A stretch of 5,165 nucleotides of DNA, taken from CAZDDI01 sp964504195 (GTDB lineage: Bacteria > Chloroflexota > Anaerolineae > B4-G1 > SLSP01). Made by a program: the position numbers and the translations under genes. This document shows, in pieces, positions 1-5,161 of this stretch (positions within the stretch are counted from its first letter, which is position 1; every line of letters begins with the position of its first letter). The notes below the pieces were generated by a model. The model was not told where the DNA came from, did no database searches, and saw only the letters and a program-made list of their open reading frames with translations. The stretch spans positions 1-5,165 of the forward strand of contig CAZDDI010000123.1 in the NCBI GenBank assembly GCA_964504195.1, in the 5' to 3' direction.

Positions 1-61
1 GTGATTCTTGCAAATGGTTTCATTTCCGGTTTATTTCTTAATTTTCATTATCCTGCGCTAC
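1..61. repeat. Left arm of a ~61-bp inverted repeat that closes both window ends
   Basis: Read 5'->3', this arm matches the reverse complement of 5100-5161 almost base for base. The differences are C/T at position 21, T/A at position 49, and one missing T in the run near 35-37. The first 20 bases are identical. On the minus strand the arm carries the same last eight codons and stop as the exporter gene at the other end, with one change (Tyr to Asn), giving VAQDNEN and a stop at 38-40. An in-frame stop lies 12 codons upstream, so no intact gene is present here. Similarity ends sharply at about position 61. The arm begins at the first base of the window, so its true outer limit is unknown. It may be a repeat, a gene-end remnant or a contig-break artefact. 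Confidence 0.9.
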
Positions 62-117
62 AGGTTGAGAGTGTTACAGGGCTACTTTTGCTGTATTGCG
101 ATTTTTAAGTGTTTTTC

Positions 118-177
118 GTGGCTTTAGCCGCCAAGTTTGCTTTGAGCCGGTGACGCAAACGGCAACCGCGTAACCAC
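118..177 (-). other. Possible structured RNA or hairpin element
   Basis: On the minus strand GTGGTT (177-172) can pair with AGCCAC (123-118) using one G-U pair. Inside this, GCCGTTTGC (163-155) pairs with GCAAAC-TT-GGC (140-130) across a two-base bulge, leaving a 14-nt loop. This GC-richer island sits in AT-rich DNA and lies just downstream of the leftward promoter at 201-229, so it would fall in that transcript's leader. It could instead help end ligase transcription, but no U-tract follows on the minus strand. An alternative GCCG/CGGC pairing competes with the inner stem. I do not recognise it as a known RNA family. Confidence 0.35.
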
Positions 178-200
178 TGTAATAATATATATTTATGACT

Positions 201-229
201 ATTATATATAAAATAACAGGCGAGGTCAA
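201..229 (-). promoter_or_regulatory. Strong sigma70-type promoter reading leftward
   Basis: On the minus strand TTGACC (229-224) and TATAAT (206-201) are separated by exactly 17 bases, an 11-of-12 match to the sigma70 consensus. Initiation would be expected near 194. The -35 box begins 15 bases past the ligase stop codon, so it is not a promoter for any gene seen here. The transcript would run through the hairpin at 118-177 and the left repeat arm, then leave the window. The AT-rich setting raises the chance of a fortuitous -10, but the spacing and -35 make a real promoter plausible. Confidence 0.55.
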
Positions 230-243
230 TGGAAAATCGCTCT

Positions 244-2352
244 TCATAGTTCCAAGGCCATCTCTTCCAGCAGCGCTCGGATCGCCGGATGATCGGGGGC
301 GATCTGTGCCGCCTGCCGCAGGGCTGCCTCGGCAGCATCGCGCTGTCCCAGCCGCCAGGAACTCGTGGCCAGCCCGATGTAGGCCGGAAGCAGTTCCGGT
401 TCCCAGTGGACAGCCTGTGCGTAGGCAGCCCTGGCCGCCTCGACCTGCCCCAATGCCAGTTCGGCGTCACCCAGGTGGGTGTAAGCGTAGCCGTCGGTAG
501 CGTCCAGGTTCACGGCCTGGCGGAAGCGCTCTGCAGCTACCGTGAACCGCTTGCCTTCCAGATCAACGCTGCCCCAGGCGGTGTAGAGGATGGCATAATT
601 CGGTGCCAGGGTCGTGGCCCGGTGGTAGGCATGGTGGGTCAACGGTAGTTTGGCTGGCTCCCAGCGGTTGCCCCACAGGCCGTACAACTCACCCAGCGCC
701 GCCCAGACGCGATAGTCGCCAGGACGCAACTCGCGGGCGGCCAATAGTTCCGCCTCGGCCTGTTCCAGCCAGGATAAAGGCCCTTGGTTGAGCGCAAGTT
801 GGAGATAGGCCCAGCTTAGCGCCCGGTGATGGGCCGGTTCGACCGGCCACAGGCGAACGGCTTGTTCCAGGGACTCGATGGCTCCTGTCCAGTTGCCACT
901 TTCGGCCTGGCGAGCAGCGGTCTGGGCCGCCACGTCAGCGGCTAGCGGCCGGACGTTGAACTGGATCACGATCCAGCCCATACCTGCCAGCACCAGCCCG
1001 GCCGCGAGCCAGCGCAGCCAACGCGCTCTTCCCGGGGCGGGGGACTGCTCCGCTGCGGGAGGAACTTCAACTTCACTTGAGACCCACCCGTTCCCTTCCA
1101 CGAGGGAGGCATGCAAGGCCAGCAGCAACCAGGTGACCGTCGCCGTGGCGGTTACATCGAAGCTTACCAGGTTTCCAGCGAGGTTGCCAGCAACCGCCGC
1201 CAGGCAGGCGATCAGCAAAAGCCGGCGTTGGGGATCTGTCGCCGCCTGTGTCGCGCGCCAGCCGGCGCGGAAAAACGCTGCTACCAGGGTCAGCCCGGCC
1301 AATAAGCCCAAAAGTCCAGTAGTCACAGTCCAGTCGAGGAACAGATTGTGAGCACGATCCACGGTCAATCCCCGGCCCTGGTAGTAGACCAACTGCGGCG
1401 GGTAGACGCGGGGAAAGACGAGTCCCAGGGCGTCGGGGCCGTGACCCAGTAGGGGACGTTGGGCGATGAGTTCGAGCGTGGCCTGCCAGATGGTCAACCG
1501 CGCTGCTTCTGATCCGGCTTGGCGGCCTAGCCAGAGCGTGACGCTCAGCCCGCCCACCAATCCCATCAGTCCGGTGATCAAGGTCCCCCAGCGCCAATTT
1601 CGGGGCAGGCGCGGCCAGAACCAGAGCAGGGCCAACATTCCCAGCGCCACAATGGCCGCCAGCCAGGCGCCCCGCGCCAGGGTGAGGCCGATGATGACCA
1701 GTTCGACCAGGAGCAATCCATTCCCGGCGAGTCGTTGCCAGCATTGCGCGGCGGTGCCGGTCAATGCAACGGTCAGGGGCAGTAGCAGGGCCAGGTAGGC
1801 TCCGGTAAAGTTAGAGCGGCCCAGAGTCGTGTACAGCGGCGAGCGTGCATCGCTGACCAGACCGACAGGGTCCCAGCCGAGGGCCTGGGTCAGTCCCAGC
1901 GCCACCAGGGGCACGCCCGTTATCATCATAGCTGTCAGCAGCCGCCGCGCCTGGTCAAGGGTTTGCAGGCGTGCCGAAACCACCAGGAACAGCAGCACGT
2001 AGCTTAGCAGCGTGAAGGTACCTTGAGCGCGTTCGTAGCTGCCCCACAGGCTAAGGCCGCGATCGGCGGCAAAGACCGTAGCCAACACTTGTACGCCGGC
2101 CAGAGCTAGCGCTGGGAAGAGCAGGGGATTACATTTCAGTTCGCGCCAGGGTGAGCGCCGCCGGATCAGGCAGTCGGCCAGCCACACCCCAGTCATGAGC
2201 CAGGCCAGGGTGCGAAGCACCGCCGCTTTGGACAGCTCGAAAGGCTGCTGCGCCCAGAGGTTGAGACCCAACGGCACGAGGAGGGCTACCAGCAGCCAGC
2301 CCATTTCCAGGAGCGCGTCGCCGATGTTGTACTCATCCGGTTTGCCGGACAT
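244..2352 (-). CDS. O-antigen ligase/polymerase (Wzy_C-type) membrane protein with C-terminal TPR repeats
   Basis: Probably a glycan polymerase or ligase that joins lipid-linked saccharide to an acceptor at the outer face of the cytoplasmic membrane. Numbered from ATG at 2352 (702 aa), about 11 hydrophobic segments lie between residues 18 and 465. Family-like motifs are GRSNFTGAYLALLLP (~178-192), LARGAWLAA with its conserved Arg (~225-233), GHGPDALG (~303-310), and RAHNLFLDW (~333-341), whose His is the family's key residue. Residues ~475-702 form TPR-like helical repeats, for example AAERFRQAVNLDATDGYAYTHLG, probably for partner binding. A GTG nine bases upstream is also open, but a GAGG Shine-Dalgarno sits over that GTG, eight bases before the ATG, so ATG is preferred. 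Polymerase, lipid A-core ligase and protein O-glycosyltransferase cannot be told apart here. No other glycan gene is present in the window. Confidence 0.88.
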   Translation of the reverse strand: MSGKPDEYNIGDALLEMGWLLVALLVPLGLNLWAQQPFELSKAAVLRTLAWLMTGVWLADCLIRRRSPWRELKCNPLLFPALALAGVQVLATVFAADRGLSLWGSYERAQGTFTLLSYVLLFLVVSARLQTLDQARRLLTAMMITGVPLVALGLTQALGWDPVGLVSDARSPLYTTLGRSNFTGAYLALLLPLTVALTGTAAQCWQRLAGNGLLLVELVIIGLTLARGAWLAAIVALGMLALLWFWPRLPRNWRWGTLITGLMGLVGGLSVTLWLGRQAGSEAARLTIWQATLELIAQRPLLGHGPDALGLVFPRVYPPQLVYYQGRGLTVDRAHNLFLDWTVTTGLLGLLAGLTLVAAFFRAGWRATQAATDPQRRLLLIACLAAVAGNLAGNLVSFDVTATATVTWLLLALHASLVEGNGWVSSEVEVPPAAEQSPAPGRARWLRWLAAGLVLAGMGWIVIQFNVRPLAADVAAQTAARQAESGNWTGAIESLEQAVRLWPVEPAHHRALSWAYLQLALNQGPLSWLEQAEAELLAARELRPGDYRVWAALGELYGLWGNRWEPAKLPLTHHAYHRATTLAPNYAILYTAWGSVDLEGKRFTVAAERFRQAVNLDATDGYAYTHLGDAELALGQVEAARAAYAQAVHWEPELLPAYIGLATSSWRLGQRDAAEAALRQAAQIAPDHPAIRALLEEMALEL

Positions 2353-2360
2353 GATCGTCA

Positions 2361-2364
2361 CCTC
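2361..2364 (-). promoter_or_regulatory. Ribosome binding site that decides the ligase start
   Basis: GAGG on the minus strand (2364-2361) is followed by eight bases and then ATG at 2352. The alternative GTG start at 2361 overlaps this motif and has only pyrimidine-rich CCCTCC upstream, which is not a Shine-Dalgarno. The shorter protein is therefore the better call. Confidence 0.6.
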
Positions 2365-2386
2365 ACAATCTGGAGGGCGTGTCCTG

Positions 2387-2415
2387 ATCTCAAAGCACGT
2401 CCCGTTCTACGTCAA
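2387..2415 (-). promoter_or_regulatory. Weak candidate promoter for the ligase gene
   Basis: TTGACG (2415-2410) and TGAGAT (2392-2387) on the minus strand are 17 bases apart. The -35 is good and the -10 is poor (three of six consensus bases). It would place the transcript start about 30 bases before the ATG. It is the best candidate seen between the palindromic region and the gene, but it may not be the real one. Confidence 0.28.
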
Positions 2416-2428
2416 AACGCAATTTCCT

Positions 2429-2454
2429 TACTTCTAATGGATGCTGTAGAAGTA
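2429..2454. repeat. Perfect 8-bp dyad upstream of the ligase gene
   Basis: TACTTCTA (2429-2436) and TAGAAGTA (2447-2454) are exact reverse complements around a 10-base spacer. The dyad lies about 14 bases upstream of the candidate -35 of the ligase gene and at the edge of the palindromic repeat region. It could be a regulator site or the end of the neighbouring repeat element. It has no U-tract and little GC, so it does not look like a terminator. Confidence 0.45.
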
Positions 2455-2466
2455 CCAACTTATTCC

Positions 2467-2703
2467 GACAGGCCTTTTGCCCCTGTCATTCCCGCGTGGT
2501 AGCGCGTGCAAGCGTTGTGTCAGGCATGGGTTGGATAGCGAGGGGGATATTGCGTAACCAGGATAGCGGGAATCTATCTGGTAGAGAAACTCATCACCTA
2601 CTTTTACCCACTGGATGGATTCCCGCTTTTTCTGTCTGGTAAGGCTGTGTGCGCTACTATGAGCCATGCTATCAAAGATATTGCATGTACAAGACGCGGG
2701 AAT
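2467..2703. repeat. Degenerate palindromic repeat cluster (CATTCCCGCG/CGCGGGAATC type)
   Basis: Most of the 403-base gap between the ligase gene and the small ORF is this cluster of nested inverted repeats. ATTCCCGCGT at 2488-2497 is the exact reverse complement of 2694-2703. Inside it, 2565-2581 (AGCGGGAATCTATCTGG) pairs along all 17 positions with 2611-2627 (CTGGATGGATTCCCGCT), three pairs being G-U in plus-strand RNA. GACAGG/CCTGTC at 2467-2472 and 2482-2487 forms a further small hairpin. Repeats built on this core are dispersed in many bacterial genomes. The copy here looks decayed, and I see no gene in it. The open frame on its minus strand (2434-2748) is judged a by-product. Confidence 0.6.
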
Positions 2704-2755
2704 ACCGTAGCCAGCAGGTCTGTGTATGAGCCGATTTTCATAAACCACCGAGTCG

Positions 2756-2998
2756 TTAGAGGTAGGGGATTTCTAATTTTTTGCTTACTTCACTAATTGA
2801 TACCAGTTTATCCCCTGCTGCTTCTGCTTGAACGGCCAATGTAGCAACATTTTCATTAGCCCCAGCTACCTCTTCACCGATTTTTATAGCGCGGACGAGA
2901 TTGTCCTTAATGGTTTGGGACAAGGTTTGTTCGGATATAGCGTAACGGGTTGTGGCTTCGGAAAGAGGGCTATAGCTTGCCAGTGCTGTCAGCTCCAT
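2756..2998 (-). CDS. Small protein of unknown function, 80 aa
   Basis: I do not recognise this protein. It starts MELTALASYS and ends KKLEIPYL. It has no clear membrane segment, signal peptide or cysteine. The middle (about residues 25-75) is rich in Ala, Glu, Lys, Ile and Val and should be mostly helical, possibly a helical hairpin or coiled-coil-like. The start is supported by GGAGGT (3008-3003), four bases before the ATG. The same frame stays open upstream through the tRNA, but that extension cannot be coding. GC is about 45% by hand count, clearly below the neighbouring genes, which suggests a separate origin or relaxed constraint. It lies 97 bases behind the tRNA-Val gene on the same strand with a terminator hairpin between them and no visible promoter of its own. 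Confidence 0.6.
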   Translation of the reverse strand: MELTALASYSPLSEATTRYAISEQTLSQTIKDNLVRAIKIGEEVAGANENVATLAVQAEAAGDKLVSISEVSKKLEIPYL

Positions 2999-3019
2999 TG
3001 GAACCTCCGTAAAGCACTT

Positions 3020-3054
3020 AAAACACACGCGGCCCGGCAGAAACCGGGCCGCGT
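3020..3054 (-). terminator. Rho-independent-like terminator after tRNA-Val, just ahead of the small ORF
   Basis: Positions 3027-3054 form a perfect 11-bp GC-rich stem (ACGCGGCCCGG with CCGGGCCGCGT, read on the minus strand) around a six-base loop, followed by GTGTTTT. On the plus strand no T-run follows, so it acts for minus-strand transcripts, most simply that of tRNA-Val. The Shine-Dalgarno of the 80-aa ORF begins only 11 bases after the U-tract, so read-through here may control that ORF. Confidence 0.75.
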
Positions 3055-3069
3055 TGCGGTGCAGGCAAG

Positions 3070-3087
3070 GCGGCCCGAACAGGCCGC
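3070..3087 (-). other. Short GC hairpin between tRNA-Val and its terminator
   Basis: GCGGCC and GGCCGC form a perfect 6-bp stem around a six-base loop, nine bases past the tRNA 3' end. No U-tract follows. Its arms share the GGCCGC core with the terminator stem at 3027-3054, so the two structures could pair with each other in alternative folds. It may simply protect the precursor 3' end or guide processing. Confidence 0.4.
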
Positions 3088-3095
3088 TGGGAACA

Positions 3096-3169
3096 TGGGC
3101 GGTACAGGACTTGAACCTGTGACCCCTTCCGTGTAAAGGAAGTGCTCTGGCCGACTGAGCTAACCGCCC
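3096..3169 (-). tRNA. tRNA-Val (anticodon UAC)
   Basis: A complete 74-base cloverleaf reads on the minus strand. The acceptor stem is GGGCGGT/ACCGCCC, the D stem GCTC/GAGC with a nine-base loop, and the anticodon stem CTTCC/GGAAG with loop TTTACAC, placing anticodon TAC at 3135-3133. The variable loop has five bases, and the T arm is ACAGG-TTCAAGT-CCTGT. The discriminator base is A at 3096. CCA is not encoded, so it must be added by a nucleotidyltransferase. The UAC anticodon reads GUA and probably other valine codons. I found no second copy of the tRNA 3' half in the window, so there is no direct sign of an integrated element here. Confidence 0.97.
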
Positions 3170-3179
3170 GATGCCGCGC

Positions 3180-3207
3180 ATCATAGCAGATTTTGGCGGT
3201 AAGTCAA
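3180..3207 (-). promoter_or_regulatory. Promoter of tRNA-Val
   Basis: TTGACT (3207-3202) and TATGAT (3185-3180) on the minus strand are 16 bases apart. The predicted start near 3173 leaves a leader of about four bases before the mature tRNA 5' end at 3169, and GCGCGG follows the -10. The match and the distance to the tRNA both fit. Confidence 0.7.
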
Positions 3208-3208
3208 A

Positions 3209-3250
3209 TGTGATACGTGAAGAGAGTAAAATCACGTTTCACGCATCACA
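3209..3250. promoter_or_regulatory. Dyad between divergent promoters, possible shared operator
   Basis: Positions 3209-3221 (TGTGATACGTGAA) and 3238-3250 (TTCACGCATCACA) are inverted with one mismatch in 13 pairs, around a 16-base centre. A further TCACG lies inside at 3232-3236, giving a cluster of CGTGA/TCACG words. The dyad fills the space between the tRNA -35 box (3202-3207) and the exporter -35 box (3257-3262). That suits a regulator of one or both promoters. It could instead be a copy of a dispersed intergenic repeat. Confidence 0.5.
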
Positions 3251-3256
3251 AATGGT

Positions 3257-3284
3257 TTGCCTATCTAATAATCCGTGATATACT
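3257..3284 (+). promoter_or_regulatory. Promoter of the ABC exporter gene (extended -10)
   Basis: TTGCCT (3257-3262) is followed after 16 bases by TATACT (3279-3284), which is preceded by TGA to give the extended -10 form TGnTATACT. A start near 3291 leaves a leader of about 27 bases before the TTG codon. The extended -10 compensates for the weak -35. Confidence 0.6.
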
Positions 3285-3303
3285 AAGCATAGCTAATCTA
3301 TTT

Positions 3304-3309
3304 GGAGGT
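3304..3309 (+). promoter_or_regulatory. Ribosome binding site supporting a TTG start
   Basis: GGAGGT stands eight bases before TTG at 3318. No ATG occurs in frame before the first transmembrane helices, and the N-terminal region from TTG has the length expected for the family, so TTG is accepted as start codon. Confidence 0.8.
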
Positions 3310-3317
3310 ACACCCCT

Positions 3318-5123
3318 TTGACCGCTTCTTCTGATTCTCTCGCGCCGCTGCCGTTGACTGCGCCGGGCAGTGGACAGGTATTGCGGCGGTGCTTCGGCTA
3401 CCTGCGCCCGTACCGCTGGCGCGTGGCGGGCGCGTACTTGCTCCTGCTGCTCATCAACGGGCTGGCGCTTACCATCCCACAGTTCATCCGGTGGATTATT
3501 GACCAGGGCGTGCGGGTGGATAATCCCACCCTGTTAGGCCGCGCGGTGCTAGGGCTGCTCGGTCTCACGTTTCTCAAGGGCGTGTTTACCTTCTTCCAGG
3601 GCCGGTGGATCGAGCACGTCTCTCAGGGCGCGGCCTACGACTTGCGCCGCGAAATCCACGCGCGCCTGTCCGCGCTCTCCTTCTCGTACCACGACCGCAC
3701 GGAGACCGGGCAGCTGCTCTCCCGCGCCATCCAGGATGTGGAGCGCGTGCGCTTCCTCACCGGCCGCGCCACGCTGCGCCTCATCGAAGGCGGCACGCTG
3801 CTGCTGGGCGCGGCGGCTGTGCTCCTGTGGATGAATCCGCGCCTGGCGCTGCTCGCGCTGCTGCCGCTGTTGCTCGTGGCCTACCGCGCCTTCGACTTTG
3901 GCCGCCGCTTCCGCCCCATCTCCCGCGCCATCCAGGATCAGCTCGGTGTGCTCACCACGCTGTTGGAGCAAAACTTGCGCGGCGCACGTATCGTCAAAGC
4001 CTTTGCGCAGGAGCACGCCGAAATCGCACGTTTCTTGGCGGCCAATCGCGGGTGGTTCGAGATGGCGAAGCAGGCCGCGCGGTTGCGTTCCTTTGCCATG
4101 CCCTTCATCGAGCTGATCGCCAATCTCAGTCTCGTCATCATCCTTTGGTACGGCGGCGTCCTGGTCATCCAGGATGCACTAACTCTGGGCGCGCTGGTGG
4201 CCTTCACCACCTACCTGGGGCAACTCGTGCAGCCGGTGCGCCGGTTGGGGATGATTGTCCCCGCTGTGGTGCAGGCCGCCGCCGCCGCCGAGCGTATCTT
4301 CGAGATCCTCGATGCGCAATCCGAGGTGCGCGACGCGCCCGATGCGCAGCCACTCCCGCAAGTTACCGGGCAGGTAGCCTTCGAGGGCGTCTCTTTTGCC
4401 TACTTCGGCCGCCACAAGGTACTTTCGGATGTCACCTTCGAGGCGCAACCGGGGCAGATTATCGCGCTGCTCGGCACGACCGGCTCCGGCAAGTCCACCA
4501 TCATCAACCTGATCCCCCGCTTCTACGACCCCACGCGCGGGCGCATTACCATTGATGGGCACGACATCCGCCAGGTCACGCTGGCCTCGTTGCGCGATCA
4601 GATTGCCACCGTATTGCAAGAGACCACGCTGTTCGCGGCCTCGATCCGCGAGAATCTGGCGTTTGGGCGACCGGAAGCGAGCGAGGCCGACATCATCGCA
4701 GCGGCGCAGGCCGCGCAAGCGCACGAGTTCATCATGGCGATGCCCGAAGGCTACGAGACGCATGTGGGCGAGCGGGGCGTTACGCTTTCGGGCGGGCAAA
4801 AGCAGCGCATCGCCATCGCGCGCGCGCTGCTCAAAGACCCGCGCATCCTGATTCTGGATGACGCGCTCGCCAGTGTGGATACCGAGACCGAGCGCCTCAT
4901 CCAGTTAGCCCTGGAGCGGCTGATGCAGGGGCGGACGAGCTTCGTCATCGCGCAACGGCTGAGCACGGTGCGGATGGCGGATGTGATTTTGGTTTTGGAG
5001 CGCGGGCGCATCGTGGCGCGCGGCGACCATGAGACGCTGCTGCGCACCTCTGGCCGCTACGCGGAAATCTACCAGTATCAGTTGCGCCCGCAGGGTGAGG
5101 TAGCGCAGGATTATGAAAATTAA
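3318..5123 (+). CDS. ABC exporter half-transporter (TMD-NBD fusion), probably the degenerate-site subunit of a heterodimer
   Basis: A 601-residue type IV (MsbA-like) exporter subunit of normal family length that should couple ATP use to export of a lipid, drug or peptide across the cytoplasmic membrane. Six hydrophobic segments lie at about 36-54, 72-93, 155-171, 174-190, 261-280 and 288-304. The nucleotide-binding domain follows: A-loop Tyr362, Walker A GTTGSGKST (386-394), Q-loop Gln434, X-loop VGERG (483-487), signature LSGGQ (490-494) and Walker B ILILD (510-514). Two key residues are changed. The catalytic Glu after Walker B is Asp515, and the switch His is Gln546 (IAQRLST rather than IAHRLST). 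In heterodimers such as TM287/TM288 this pattern, with an intact LSGGQ, marks the degenerate subunit. No partner is in the window. The last eight codons and stop lie inside the right repeat arm. The substrate cannot be inferred. Confidence 0.95.
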   Translation: MTASSDSLAPLPLTAPGSGQVLRRCFGYLRPYRWRVAGAYLLLLLINGLALTIPQFIRWIIDQGVRVDNPTLLGRAVLGLLGLTFLKGVFTFFQGRWIEHVSQGAAYDLRREIHARLSALSFSYHDRTETGQLLSRAIQDVERVRFLTGRATLRLIEGGTLLLGAAAVLLWMNPRLALLALLPLLLVAYRAFDFGRRFRPISRAIQDQLGVLTTLLEQNLRGARIVKAFAQEHAEIARFLAANRGWFEMAKQAARLRSFAMPFIELIANLSLVIILWYGGVLVIQDALTLGALVAFTTYLGQLVQPVRRLGMIVPAVVQAAAAAERIFEILDAQSEVRDAPDAQPLPQVTGQVAFEGVSFAYFGRHKVLSDVTFEAQPGQIIALLGTTGSGKSTIINLIPRFYDPTRGRITIDGHDIRQVTLASLRDQIATVLQETTLFAASIRENLAFGRPEASEADIIAAAQAAQAHEFIMAMPEGYETHVGERGVTLSGGQKQRIAIARALLKDPRILILDDALASVDTETERLIQLALERLMQGRTSFVIAQRLSTVRMADVILVLERGRIVARGDHETLLRTSGRYAEIYQYQLRPQGEVAQDYEN

Positions 5124-5161
5124 GAAAATAAACCGGAAATAAAACCATTTGCAAGAATCAC
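5100..5161. repeat. Right arm of the ~61-bp inverted repeat
   Basis: This arm is the reverse complement of positions 1-61, with two substitutions and one extra base. It overlaps the end of the exporter gene (VAQDYEN and stop at 5121-5123) and continues 38 bases into non-coding DNA. Four further bases (5162-5165) end the window. The non-coding part is conserved as well as the coding part, so the match is not explained by protein-level constraint. No GC hairpin or U-tract is present, so I do not call it a terminator. Confidence 0.9.

Noticed and set aside
118..177. Cyclic-di-GMP (GEMM-like) riboswitch on the plus strand, suggested by GACGCAAA and nearby GC pairs
   Set aside because: The conserved GGGCAAACC-type segment and tetraloop/receptor are not present in order, and no gene follows on the plus strand.
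181..215. AT palindromes such as AATATATATT and TTATATATAA as an origin or terminator
   Set aside because: They are simple AT-rich sequence with no DnaA-box-like cluster, GC stem or U-tract. The -10 box explains part of them.
105..470. Minus-strand frame of 121 codons over the 3' part of the ligase gene
   Set aside because: It is out of frame with the well-supported TPR-coding region, has a shadow-like composition and ends in the AT-rich gap.
2434..2748. Open frame of 104 codons on the minus strand
   Set aside because: It begins at GTG without a Shine-Dalgarno, lies over the palindromic repeat cluster, and its translation (ESIQW, RYPGYAISPS and similar) looks like translated inverted repeats rather than a folded protein.
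3096..3169. tRNA-Val as attachment site of an integrated element
   Set aside because: I found no second copy of the tRNA 3' half in the window and no integrase, so there is no direct evidence beyond the odd composition of the adjacent ORF.
2756..3235. Long version (159 codons) of the small minus-strand ORF
   Set aside because: The extension runs through the tRNA-Val gene, its promoter and the terminator. The ATG at 2998 with GGAGGT is the sensible start.
3249..3258. CAAATGGTTT shared with positions 11-20 of the left repeat arm
   Set aside because: A 10-base match in AT-rich DNA with no extension on either side is likely chance.
3605..4555. Plus-strand frame of 316 codons inside the exporter gene
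   Set aside because: Its Arg/Ala/Pro-rich translation is typical of an off-frame reading of high-GC coding DNA. The overlapping exporter frame has all expected motifs.
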